64,000 bases of DNA from the NCBI GenBank assembly GCA_963854835.1, contig OY978529.1, positions 39,738,055 to 39,802,054 of the forward strand. Direction: 5' to 3'. Positions 34,341-44,900 of this stretch are shown piece by piece. The DNA is from Megamerina dolium. Lineage: Eukaryota > Arthropoda > Insecta > Diptera > Megamerinidae. Numbering within the stretch: the first letter of the stretch is position 1; each line of letters opens with the position of its first letter. Both the position numbers and the translations under genes were made by a program. The notes beneath the pieces were generated by a model. The model was not told where the DNA came from. It did not search any database and saw nothing but the letters and a program-made list of their open reading frames with translations.

Positions 34341-36347
34341 AAAGGTAATCGGTTACTACCGGCCTCTGAGGAATGAGTGGTATGATCAGGAGTGTCGCGA
34401 CGCTACCGCAGAGAAAGACGCCGCCTACAGAAGAACCCTGCGTGCAGGCGCAACGCGAGCTGTTAAGGAGCGGTATAGAGAGAAAAGGAGTGCAGAGAGA
34501 CGTCTTTTCAGGCGCAAGAAGAGGGAGTTGGAAAGACGTGAGTGTGAGGAGATAGAGATGTGCACCGACAAGAATGAGACTCGAAAATTCTTCGAAAAGA
34601 TCAAGCGCCTAAGTGGAGGTTTAAATCCCGGAGCCTCTTCTTGTCGTGATGGAAATGGGAATCTGGTTACAGATGTCCAGAGTGTACTGAGCCTATGGAG
34701 GGAACACTTCTCCACGTTACTGAATGGCGATGCTACGAACAATTCCGCCAGTGGAGGAGATTGCCCGATAACCCCAATTAGAGATGATGGTGTTGATGTT
34801 CCACCACCCGACTATGACGAGGTTGAAACGGCCATTTTAAGGCTGAAGAACAACAAAGCTGCAGGTGCTGATGGCCTGCCTGCCGAGTTGTTTAAGACCG
34901 GAGGCGATGAGCTGCTCACCCGCATGCACCAGCTCATAAGCAGAATATGGTCGGATGAAAGCATGCCTGATGATTGGAGGCTCAGTGTTCTCTGTCCTGT
35001 ACATAAAAAAGGAGACCCCACAATTTGCGCCAACTACCGTGGAATAAGTCTCCTGAGCATCGCATACAAGGTTCTATCGAGCGTACTGTGTGAAAGGTTG
35101 AAGCCTATGCTCAGCAACCTGATTGGACCTTATCAGTGTGGCTTCAGACCTGGTAAATCCACCATCGACCAGATTTTCACACTGCGCCAAATCCTGGAGA
35201 AGACCCAAGAAAAACAGATCGACACACACCACCTATTTGTTGATTATAAAGCCGCTTTCGACAGTCCGGTAAGGGATTACCTCTACGCAACAATGTCTGA
35301 GTTCGGTATTCCTGCAAAGCTCATTCGACTTTGTAGAATGACACTGCATAACTCTCGTTGTGCAGTGAAAATTGGGAAGGACCTCTCCGCACCGTTTAAT
35401 ACCGAACGGGGTTTCAGACAAGGTGATTCGTTATCGTGCGACTTCTTCAATCTTATTATGGAGAAAATAATACGAGCTGCTGATCTACGACATAATGGCA
35501 CTATCTTCAACAAAAGTGTCATGCTGTTAGCGTATGCCGACGATATTGACATAATCGGCATGAACACGCGAGCAGTCAGTGCAGCATTCTCGGAGTTGGA
35601 AAGAGAGTCGCGTCGGATGGGTCTCACGGTGAACGAGGGCAAGACGAAGTATCTAGTGTCAACAAACAAAGAGTCCCGGCGTCTTGGACAGCACGTCACT
35701 GTTGACAACTACACTTTTGAAGTAGTAAGGGACTTTGTCTATCTTGGAACCAGCATTAACAGCAGTAATGACGTCAGCTTGGAGATCATGCGTAGGATAA
35801 CTCTTGCTAACAGGTGTTACTTTGGGCTGAGTAAGCAATTGAAAAGTCGAGCCCTCTCTCGAAGAACGAAAACTACACTCTACAAGTCTCTCATCATGCC
35901 TGTCCTAACATATGGCGCTGAAGCCTGGACAATTTCCATCTCTGATGAGCGAATGCTTGGAGTTTTCGAGAGAAAGGTCCTACGCAGGATCTTTGGACCT
36001 ATTTGCGTTGGTGGCGAGTACCGAATAAGGTACAACCATGAGCTGTACGAGCTATATGCCGATATTGACATAGTAAAGCGCATCAAAATCCAGCGGCTGC
36101 GCTGGCTAGGTCATGTCGAGCGAATGGAAGAACACGCTCCAGCTAAGAAGGTGTTATATTCGGAACCCGCTGGAGGACGACGCAGAAGAGGAAGACCAAA
36201 CCTCCGGTGGAAAGACCAAGTACTGGAGAACCTGACGGCGCTTGGAATTTCTAACTGGCGCCAGCTAGCGAAGAACAGAGATGGCTGGCGAAGCATGTTA
36301 TTTTCGGCCTAAATCGATATTCGGTTGTTATGGCCACATAAGTAAGT
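34341..36347 (+). mobile_element. 5'-truncated non-LTR retrotransposon with intact RT frame and perfect target duplication
   Basis: The 2.0-kb insertion lies between exact 19-bp direct repeats. The right end, after a 3' UTR of about 35 bp, carries TAAGTAAGT-type tetranucleotide repeats instead of poly-A. The left end begins inside the reading frame, so the upstream endonuclease part was lost during insertion. There are no internal stops or frameshifts. Perfect target duplications and an undamaged frame point to a recent insertion. The 3' boundary is ambiguous by a few bases because the target repeat begins with the same AAGT word as the tail. Confidence 0.85.
34342..36312 (+). CDS. LINE ORF2 reverse transcriptase, N-terminally truncated
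   Basis: The frame is open from the insertion point (34342) to TAA at 36310-36312, about 656 codons, without an obvious native ATG. It therefore represents the C-terminal part of a longer ORF2. The N-terminal portion reads WYDQECRDATAEKDAAYR, the conserved linker between endonuclease and RT. RT motifs follow in order: NNKAAGADGLPAELFK; YRGISLLSIAYKVLS; FVDYKAAFD with the first catalytic Asp at 35242; RGFRQGDSLSC; and the catalytic box YADD at 35533-35544. After these come GLTVNEGKTKYL and FVYLGTSI. The C-terminal tail has RLRWLGHVERM and a basic RGRPNLRW block. There is no RNase H domain. The product would copy its own RNA at a nicked target, but without endonuclease this copy cannot act alone. 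The clade is uncertain (RTE/Outcast-like tail). Confidence 0.85.
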   Translation, partial: KVIGYYRPLRNEWYDQECRDATAEKDAAYRRTLRAGATRAVKERYREKRSAERRLFRRKKRELERRECEEIEMCTDKNETRKFFEKIKRLSGGLNPGASSCRDGNGNLVTDVQSVLSLWREHFSTLLNGDATNNSASGGDCPITPIRDDGVDVPPPDYDEVETAILRLKNNKAAGADGLPAELFKTGGDELLTRMHQLISRIWSDESMPDDWRLSVLCPVHKKGDPTICANYRGISLLSIAYKVLSSVLCERLKPMLSNLIGPYQCGFRPGKSTIDQIFTLRQILEKTQEKQIDTHHLFVDYKAAFDSPVRDYLYATMSEFGIPAKLIRLCRMTLHNSRCAVKIGKDLSAPFNTERGFRQGDSLSCDFFNLIMEKIIRAADLRHNGTIFNKSVMLLAYADDIDIIGMNTRAVSAAFSELERESRRMGLTVNEGKTKYLVSTNKESRRLGQHVTVDNYTFEVVRDFVYLGTSINSSNDVSLEIMRRITLANRCYFGLSKQLKSRALSRRTKTTLYKSLIMPVLTYGAEAWTISISDERMLGVFERKVLRRIFGPICVGGEYRIRYNHELYELYADIDIVKRIKIQRLRWLGHVERMEEHAPAKKVLYSEPAGGRRRRGRPNLRWKDQVLENLTALGISNWRQLAKNRDGWRSMLFSA

Positions 36348-36366
36348 AAGTAATGTAATATTAAAT
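36348..36366 (+). repeat. LINE target-site duplication, right copy (19 bp)
   Basis: Exact copy of 34322-34340. Confidence 0.85.
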
Positions 36367-36538
36367 GAATTATAATGGGTTAACATCTTTTTAATGGAGG
36401 TTAACTTATTTAATTGCTTTGTGTAGCTTTAGCAGTTGAACGACAAACCCCAAGTTTAATAGCACGCGAAGTCTTCGTTCATAGGAAACTCACGCCAAAT
36501 TTCTATGTAACATCTCAACATTTGCTTCAATTCTCATG

Positions 36539-37440
36539 TTAAGGGGGTCTTCTACCTTGTTGGTTCAAAAAATTCGTTTTTTTTTTTTTTTCAATTTTCC
36601 AACCCAGAAGGTGTTAGGAATATACCCTTAAAAGGATATAACTGAAATCTTATTATTTCGAGTTTTTCCGAGCCGTCGAAGACAGTTACGCGTGCTCTTA
36701 TCGCAGCGCTCTTCGCGACCACCTAAAAGCTGGCCCATCGCGTTTTTCTAAAGTTATCTAACGTTCTATCGAATACCTGATGTATCCGTATCTATGTAAT
36801 CTCTGTTATGCATGATAAATTTTTCGGTCCATTCAGTTTGAAAGAAAATTTAACGTCGGAAACATCCCGCTTGTTATATACATGAATATCTTTAAATGCG
36901 ATTTCCCAAAAGTAGCGTTTTTGTAACTGGATGATATCTCGAAAACTAATTGATTGATTGATTGAAATTATATATCAAAATTTGTGAAAAACATGTGGCT
37001 ATCGTCTGACAGATACTTTTTAGATTTTTTTTATTTAAACAATTTTTACAGATGTTTTTAACCCCGAAAACATTAAAAAAAAAATTTTTTTTTTTAAAGT
37101 TGCCTGTTCTGCGAAATTTTCAAATTTTGAAAATGCCATCTGTCAAACGATAGCCAAGGTGATAAAAAAATTAAATCATTTTGGTTTTTTTGTTTCAGAC
37201 GATTTTCATGAGCTAAATCGTGTCAACCATTTGTGTATGCATTTTTTGCAAGGGACACTTCAAGGTCAAGTCACGGTCAAATCGAAGACAGTAAATTTTC
37301 AGTATAATTAGTGTTAAATGTATTTAAATAAACAAGTTGAATGCAACAAACCGCACCTCGATTGCGTTTTTAGTTTTCCTATAACTAATATTCAAAAAAC
37401 AGTGTCAAAAATGAAGCCACAAGGTAGAAGACCCTCTTAA
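36539..37440. mobile_element. Non-autonomous DNA transposon (MITE-like), TTAA target, about 0.9 kb
   Basis: Both ends sit at TTAA (36539-36542 and 37437-37440). The left end reads TTAAGGGGGTCTTCTACCTT. The right end, on the other strand, reads the same with one base different (GAGGG for GGGGG). Similarity continues inward with a few mismatches to about 29 bp. No transposase frame is seen. A TTAA target is typical of the piggyBac superfamily, though other TTAA users exist. Inside is a second inverted pair at 36997-37014 and 37138-37155. Confidence 0.7.
36997..37155. repeat. Internal inverted repeat of the TTAA-flanked element
   Basis: GGCTATCGTCTGACAGAT (36997-37014) is the reverse complement, with one mismatch, of 37138-37155. 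The loop between them is rich in A and T runs. This could fold as a long hairpin within the element. Confidence 0.7.
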
Positions 37441-38100
37441 GAAACCAGGCGACAGACAGACAAATGAACGAATAGAAATTTTTAAGTCAACTATTTTAGA
37501 ATTAATTAGAATTGAAATCAATTATTTTTTTTATTTTATTCCTTTTTATCTATGGCCTCTCTTTTATAATTGTATAATTTGTATAATATTGGAAGCAACT
37601 CCCATATACTAGCTATTTCCGAGTGGTAAAACTATTGTGACGTCATTTTATCGCAGATTTATCACAGGCATTCACAGCGACTTGCTGAAAATTTTGGCAC
37701 GCTAACTTGTGAAAGAACAAAATTTCTAAAAAATGCACTTTTCATTTGTTTGACTTGCGATTAGAACTTGAATCACAGCATAATCAAACTTAATTGAATA
37801 TAAATTGAATGATGTTCAAATTTAAAGCAATTTAAATGAGGGTCTATGCAGTGCCGATATTCGATTTTAATGCCATAGACCCTTCAAATTTCGCTTCTGG
37901 TGAGATTTTACGATATTCAATTTTTTGCTTACAGATTCCGACTCAAAGAATCGGTTAGGCCTAGTAATTATCTCGTGTAACTTTTACTTTTCTGATTAAT
38001 ATTCTAGCATCTTCATTTACTTTAGTTTAAATATGTATGACCTGGGTCTTATAGAATAATAGATGTTTAATTTTTTTTTTTTTTTTATTAATTCCACATT
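37440..38100. other. Intronic sequence between two mobile elements, with one hairpin
   Basis: The segment opens with GACAGACAGACA, a pattern often seen at ends of dipteran repeats. An inverted pair, AGGGTCTATG at 37839-37848 and CATAGACCCT at 37874-37883, could form a hairpin with a 25-nt loop. No gene is seen. A T run at 38069-38086 precedes the Jockey-type element. Confidence 0.5.
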
Positions 38101-38104
38101 ATGA

Positions 38105-39832
38105 CAATGGCAAGAATTCAGATCACCGAATCTGAAAACACAGCTACAGCACTGCACTCGAAAGTTAAAGCAAGCCTTAAAAAATAAAAACAACAAAGAG
38201 TTAGAAGAGCACATAGCGAAATTAACACCTGGTGAAGCGTGAGACTACTCTTTGTGGAAATCAGCAAAAAACTCAAATCGGCCAATTCTCACTGATTCCC
38301 CCATCCGTTTGAGTGACGGTAATTGGGCTAGAAGCAACTGTGAGAAGGGTTTGGCTTTTGCAAACCACCTAAAAAGTGTGTTTACACCCAATCCACCCTC
38401 TTCACAGTCCTCATTACCAATATTAACTTCTCAACCTTGCTCAATAACGCTCAAAATTAAAAAAAAGGACATATTCAAAGCAATTTATAAAGATTTAAAC
38501 CCAAAAAAATCGCCTGGTCCAGATAAAATTACCGGTAAAATGATAAAAGAGCTACCTCCGGCTTCAGTAATTCATCTGATGCACATTTTCAATGCTATCC
38601 TTCGTATTAAACACTATCCCAAATGCTGGAAAACTTCAAAAATTATTATGATAGCAAAACCAGGAAAAGACCCTACAAAAGTTGCATCGTACAGACCTAT
38701 CAGCCTCCTGCCTCTACTTTCTAAAGTATTCGAAAAGCTACTTGTCATGAATATAACTCCATTTATTAATCTCAACCAACTGATTCCTCAACATCAGTTT
38801 GGATTTAGAAAACAGCACGGCACAATAGAACAAGTCCACCGCATTGTAACTCTGATAAGGAACACTTTTGAAGAAAAAAAGTATTGCTCAGCTGTCTTTC
38901 TTGATATCACTCAAGCTTTCGATAAAGTATGGCACGATGGCCTTATTTACAAACTCAAACTATTACTGCCTGCAAATGTCTCCTCATTGCTTAGTAGCTA
39001 CCTCACTAAAAGACAATTTCTCGTACATCACAAGGATTACACAACAAATCCATTGGATATTCACGCTGGCGTTCCTCAAGGAAGCGTTTTGGGTCCCTTA
39101 CTGTATCTCTTATATACTTCAGATATGCCCAACAATAACTATACATTCATATCGACCTTTGCTGATGATACGGCAATATTGTGCTCTCGCTCTAACCCCA
39201 TAGAAGCTACTAAACTCCTGCAGACTCATGTCGATTCTCTCGAAATCTGGCTAGCAAAATGGCGTATAAAAATCAATGAATCAAAGAGCGTACATGTAAC
39301 CTTCACGCTAAGGCTAGATACATGTCCCCCACTTAAAATTAATGGCCAATCAGTTCCACAATGTTCCTCAACAAAGTACTTGGGTATTCACCTCGACAGA
39401 AGGCTGACATGGAAAAATCACATAGAGGCAAAGAAAACTCAGATCAAGCTTAAAATGAATCAGTTATGGTGGCTGTTACACAAAAGATCAAAGTTGAATC
39501 TTGAATACAAAGTGCTATTATATAAAGCAATCCTGAAACCAATCTGGACTTATGGTATTCAGTTTTGGGGCACCGCATCTCCCTCTAATATCGAAAAATT
39601 GCAGCGAATACAATCCAAGTGTCTGCGAATTATTGTAAACGCGCCTTGGTATATGAGGAACGTTAACATCCATCGAGATTTAAATGTATCCACAATTTCT
39701 GAGGAAGTTGCAATGTACTGCAGAAGCTACATTCAAAAATTACACAATCATCCGAATCCCCTTGCTAGGCAATTGTTGCTGAGCAAGGGGCATCGTCGAT
39801 TAAAAAGAAAAGACACACTGAATATGCTGTAA
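38105..39832 (+). pseudogene. Jockey-type ORF2 reverse transcriptase with one in-frame stop
   Basis: In a single frame from about 38105 the linker reads WQEFRSPNLKTQLQ and later KLTPGEA. A TGA at 38240-38242 follows, then DYSLWKSAKN, and the frame is open to TAA at 39832. Apart from that stop the C-terminal ~526 codons are intact. RT motifs follow in order: NPKKSPGPDKITGKMIKEL; YRPISLLPLLSKVFEK; FLDITQAFDKVWHDGL with the first catalytic Asp codon at 38903; GVPQGSVLGPLLY; the FADD box at 39158-39169; and TKYLGIHLDRRLTWKNHI. The tail motif YGIQFWGTAS and an HPNPLARQLL end are typical of the Jockey clade. There is no RNase H domain. The endonuclease and ORF1 are absent. The element would reverse-transcribe its own mRNA at the target site; this copy is truncated and probably inactive. 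Confidence 0.85.
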
Positions 39833-39962
39833 AATTGCTACATCTCGCGACTCACCAAATTGTGATGGAACGTAGGGGATATCACATAGTTTTATTTAGT
39901 TTGTAAGATTTTAATACTTATTGTTAGTTTCTTGTATTTAAGAAAGATTCAATAAAAAAAAA
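38105..39962 (+). mobile_element. Jockey-type non-LTR retrotransposon, 5'-truncated, poly-A tailed
   Basis: The body consists of the RT frame below, about 120 bp of 3' UTR, a polyadenylation signal AATAAA at 39950-39955 and an A run to about 39962. More A-rich sequence follows to 40003. The exact 5' end is unclear; coding similarity begins near 38105. No target duplication could be found around the poly-A and poly-T flanks. Confidence 0.8.
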
Positions 39963-41560
39963 ATAAGCTAACAAAAAAAAAAAAAAAACAAAAAAAAAAA
40001 AAAATGTATTTTTTTTCTGTAAAGACTTCCTTAGACAAATTTAGTTCTTCAATGGCAGCCTAAGTATTAACCAAGATTGCCATATTCCAATTTGTATTGT
40101 TGATGATCATGCACGGGCAGATTGTAGCTTTCAGTACCAGATTATAAGCTATCGTTCATTTTCTGTATATTTTTATAAATCATTAACTCTCTCTGAACTT
40201 TCCAGAATTAATAATAAATACGACAATCTATTATTATATTATGTTTATTATTAAATTAAATATTTTCTTCATTCTCAAATTATTTGCAACTTTTTTTTCT
40301 CGAAATATAGTCATTATTAATAACTTCATTTAGGCAAGTAAATATTACATTTAACCACACCTTCCACGCCAATAATTCATACAGTTACAAAAGTTCCAAT
40401 CAAATTGGATGTAAAATACGAACTTTTCATTGTGATGCCACAAAGTTCATTTGATGGCTCACAGAAGGCACGACATTTAATCCTCTGTCTCTCCATATCT
40501 TTCTTGTAACAATCAATGCGCCAATAAAATTCGCCACTAATTCTGCTTGAACACTTCCACTCGTTCGCAGTAAATAAACTCTTTACTCTGTGGTGTATTT
40601 TTTATGCTTGCACCCACAAAATGGACTCTCGAGCAGAGCAACAAATAAGGGCACAAAAATGTGAAAGCCACAAAAAAAAAATAATAATAATAATAATTTC
40701 TATGATGCTCATTTATTTCATATTTATCAGCTTAAAAGTATCTGCAAAGTGCGCTGAAGCTTGCTTTATTTAATGGGCTCAACTTTGTGTCCGTCTGACT
40801 GTTTGTATTGGTTTGCTTGCTGCCTGTCGACCGGCAGTATTATCGTCGTTTCTCAATAGTGGCAATAACTTCCATTGCTGGCAAGTGGACTTTAGCGAAA
40901 ATCTTATTTATGTGCGAACAACGAACATTCACTGGTTTAGTGTCGCTTACTTACTTGTGCTTAAAATAACTTCGATTTGCTTCGATTACTTATAATTTTT
41001 GTTGTTTGGTTTTCTCTTTTCATTCTTACTCATTTTGAACATCCGTTTATTATATTACATATTTTCATTTTTTTTTTTCATTTTCATTTCAATATTTTAT
41101 TTTTATTTTTATTATTACTTGCTGCCTGCGTCAATATCGATGATGCTGATATGCTTGTGTTTAAGGATAAACTTCCTGGTCACCCATTACCACCCAATAA
41201 TGCCAAACAGAGAAATGAGTAACAACCATACAAAAATAATAAGAACAGCAACAACAATACGATACCAATAATAACAATGTGAAAATGCCAGTCCAACGGA
41301 AGTGGCAACAATTTTTGTAATAATTTTCAATAAACTTTTTGGCAGCAAGTTATATCTAACGATTTATTTTCTTGTGCCCCTTTTTACACTTTGCCTCACT
41401 AACAATGTACATATTTTGTGTGTAAGATGTAACAAATGCATAGATAAAGAATAAAAAAAAAAAAAAAAATAAAATAAAAAGAAAGAAAAAATCATGAGAA
41501 AATTCAACCTCTTGTTAACGAGTACAGTGAAAGCTTTCAGATCCAGAAAGCTTTCTTATC
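39963..41560. other. Intronic sequence, nothing recognised
   Basis: A-rich at the left edge and AT-rich elsewhere, with AAT repeats near 40676-40697. The part from about 40370 to 40960 is of mixed composition but has no coding motif. Confidence 0.45.
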
Positions 41561-41588
41561 CATTTAGGACCATTTTCACAGTAGCAAT

Positions 41589-41665
41589 AGTTAACTCATA
41601 CAATAGAGTTAACTAACAGTTGTGCCACTGAAAACTATGAGTTAACTCTATTCTATGAGTTAACT
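41589..41665. repeat. Fold-back (hairpin) repeat built from GTTAAC words
   Basis: Left arm 41589-41614 and right arm 41640-41665 are inverted copies, 25 of 26 bases matching, separated by 25 bases. Each arm itself carries GTTAACTC and GAGTTAAC, so it can also pair on its own. Weaker inverted similarity may extend outward to about 41568 and 41690. It could be the core of a small fold-back MITE. Confidence 0.7.
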
Positions 41666-41689
41666 TGCTTCACATGTCCCCTAATGTCC

Positions 41690-43740
41690 AAAAATATTAT
41701 GTAGTTTCTCATGAGATCCGAAAAAAAAATAATACTTTTTTAATGGTTTTTAATTATAATTTTTCGTTGGTACAGGAAATATTTGTAATCATCATCACTA
41801 ATAGTTCCTTTGATCCTCAAATTCGAATATTGGTTTGATTCAAGTACTACGAGCATTATTACTGTTTCTTCCTTTTTTTTGACATAATCACTTATTATAT
41901 GATTCTAAATGCTGACTTTGAAATTGTGATTTTTAGATCTCAGAATATTTATAATTATCATCATCGTTGGTATAATCATAATCATCATCATCACTAGACC
42001 TAGGAGATTAAGATGCCTGCTCGCTATATGGTTTCATTTTTTTTAACTTCTTCTAGCCAAAGCTTTCATAGCAATAGTGTATCCAGCTTTAGATAGAATT
42101 GAGTACGTCATTGTTCATGTTTGTCTTCTATAAAGTCTTCTATATAGTGGTTAAAAAGGTCAATGCTGGTCCGATTGGGGTTTTAGATTAGCTAGATTAC
42201 TGTGACCGCCTTTTCATAGATAGAACTCACCACCTGAGTCAAAATATGGCTCGTTTTAATACCACTTGGACATTTATTTCACTCGCCTATTCGTTAAGGT
42301 AACCTGTGCTTTTTTTGTCTATTGAGGGGGTTACATATGGCAGCATCTGACAATGGATCTAGGACATCTAGATAATATTGCATTAAATCCCGCTTGTATT
42401 TCATACACAATGAGAGAAAGGTGAGTGATGATCTCTAGTTGCTCTAGCTGACAGCAAATTCGGTGAAAATCATAAATGAAGTACCCCAGATTCAATCGCA
42501 CTGCATAAGGGTCAATGAGGTATTATCCAGTAATTAATGGTTTACTAGTTAAGTTCAGCAAATATGTACGTAGGTCTTTCTTAAGCTTTATCTACGTTAT
42601 ATAAACATATTCTTATACTCGATAGTTTTCAACTAGACCGATCCCACAATATTTGTTGGCTTTTCGAAAGATTTATTCATAAGTTTTATTAAGGTCAACA
42701 TTGGCATTGGTCCTACTGTAGTTCAAATGGGTTTGTAGAGTTATGTATACAATATACAATATGTAATGATTCTGCTACTGTACAGCATTTACAATATAGA
42801 CTACTTAGGATATATGGGGTGGTTTGGTTAAACTATGGTAGACAGAGAATTTATGTATGTATTGTATGCGATATTACGGATACAAAAGTGATATTGAATA
42901 TAAAACTGAATCGCTGCGATAAGCTGAATAAACAAGCTTAAGATAAACAACAAATGAAAATGATTTATTTGTTCGGTTATTGAATATTTGCGCTGGGAAA
43001 TTGGGATTATGTACACATACTTTATACATATAGTATGTAGGGCATACATCCTAAATTGTAGGTATTTCAGAGAAACAAAGACAAAGATATCCGAGTAAAT
43101 GGCATTCAATTAAAGTCGTTGACTTTAAATCAAAACATATAAACGTTACTATGATATTGATAATGATGTTGATGATAATGATGTTTGTGATGATGATGAT
43201 GATGATTATGAATATCCAAATGAGCGAAATGATAAAACATTTAAGATAAACAAAAATTATTATTAATTTCATGCAATTAGAATAAAACACGCTGTAATAA
43301 AGCATAATCATTTCCCTCCTATTGTATTTTCATATATAGTGGAATGAGTCAACGAAATTGGAACCAAAAATGATTTGATGGGGACATGATTTATGAATTG
43401 ATTTAATTGAATTTGCGGAATCAAGAAATTGTTAACGTTTTATTTGAAATTATTATTGAAAACTAGCATCAATGGGATGTCTTATGCCTACTCAAGCAAT
43501 GCATCGGTCCATTAAGTGTAGGCTAATAGGACATAAAATATCAATTATATTTTTTAATTTTTATATGAATTCGTTTTTGTCTGAGCTCTGTAATAAAATT
43601 TAGAAAAACTGAAGTAATACTATCTCTTCTGCAGTAATCGATGGGCCTCTGATTCTGTTCAAATTTAGCATACACCACAAAAAAAAAAATAAATAAATAA
43701 ATTGTTAATTTTCGAATAAAATAAAAATCATTATTAATTT
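41690..43740. other. Intronic sequence; possible old transposon relic at 42040-42740
   Basis: The left and right parts are AT-rich with ATC/GAT runs (41950-41995, 43180-43207). The stretch 42040-42740 is more complex and less AT-rich, as in decayed transposons, but no motif could be assigned on either strand. Confidence 0.35.
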
Positions 43741-44900
43741 ATTTTTAATTCGAATTGCATAAGAAGAAATGATTTGGAGTTATATGGGAGACCTTTTAAG
43801 GGGTATAGGTAGAGAGTCCTCATCTTCTGGGGAAATGTTGGAGAGCAAAAATTAATACGATTCGGATACATATGTTGTTACTCTTTTAAGATATCATGGG
43901 AGCCGATGGAAGCCAATTTTATAAAAATATAAAAAATTTTGTAAGGGATCACCTCTAGGGGAAGGAGATAGAATCCAGATATGTTCAGGAAATGTTGCGT
44001 GGAAAAAAATTATTGGGGTTCAGTCTTACTTTCTTGAGTAGATAGGTGGTCATATTTGGATTTAGGAGTTTTTTTGCATTCCATTTGTATGGAAGCACAC
44101 CTAAAGGATTGAAAGAAAAGAAATAAGAGGTCTAACCTTTGATTCTAGAGGTGATTCCTACCTAGGTAGTCACATAGTCACATTGAAAGAAAAGAAATAA
44201 GAGGTATAACCTTTGATTCTAGAGGTGATTCCTACCTAGACCCATATGTTGACTTTCAGGCGTTTTCGTATTCATTTTGTATGGGAACCCTATAAGGGTT
44301 GACTTAAGCAATGGTATGTTGGAGGAAAATGTTAAGAAAGATACATAAACGAGGTCTCCTGTACAGCTATGGGATTATTTTTCGATTTTCAGATGTTTTT
44401 TTTTTTTTTTGTTCATTGTGTATAACAGCTTCCTTAAGGGGTAGAGACAGTGATAAGTAAACTCGGCAAAAATATTAGATAAGTCAAAATATTGGCGGTT
44501 GGAGTTACATATCGCCATACTAGAGGCAATTTTTGGGAAAATGTGGAGTTAATTGTTGGTTTTCATGTGTTTCTATGGTTTCCATTTTGTATGGCAACTC
44601 CCTTAACAGATAGATTGACTGCTAAGTAAGATAAACTAAAATATTGGCTAGATAAAACAAGTTAGAGTCGAGTTAGATTCCATTCCCCTAGAGCTGATTC
44701 CTGTGCAAATATGGAGTTATTTGTCAATATTCAGATATTTTTATGATCATTTTGTATGGACGCCTCTTTAAGCAATTCAGATAGGGGATAACAATGTTAA
44801 GAAGAAATATTACGATGAAAAAATGAATGGTAGTCGGTCATACATTTTACTCCTCTAGAGAGAGCTCTAACATGTCTTTAATCGAGATGGAATTTTACAT
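43740..44900 (+). repeat. Family B tandem array B4
   Basis: Plus-orientation units with cores near 43782, 44088, 44280, 44592 and 44755; the last two are 163 bp apart. Blocks such as ATTCTAGAGGTGATTCCTACCT, TTGTATGGGAACCCTATAAGG and CATACATTTTACTCCTCTAGAG are clear. An internal 74-bp duplication is listed separately. Confidence 0.65.
44108..44239 (+). repeat. Near-perfect 74-bp tandem duplication inside B4
   Basis: The sequence beginning ATTGAAAGAAAAGAAATAAG at 44108 is repeated from 44182. The first 58 bases match except for one base. This is far more similar than neighbouring family B units, so it is a young duplication. Confidence 0.85.

Noticed and set aside
42040..42740. Possible LINE or other transposon relic
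   Set aside because: Composition suggests it, but no protein motif or terminal repeat could be assigned.
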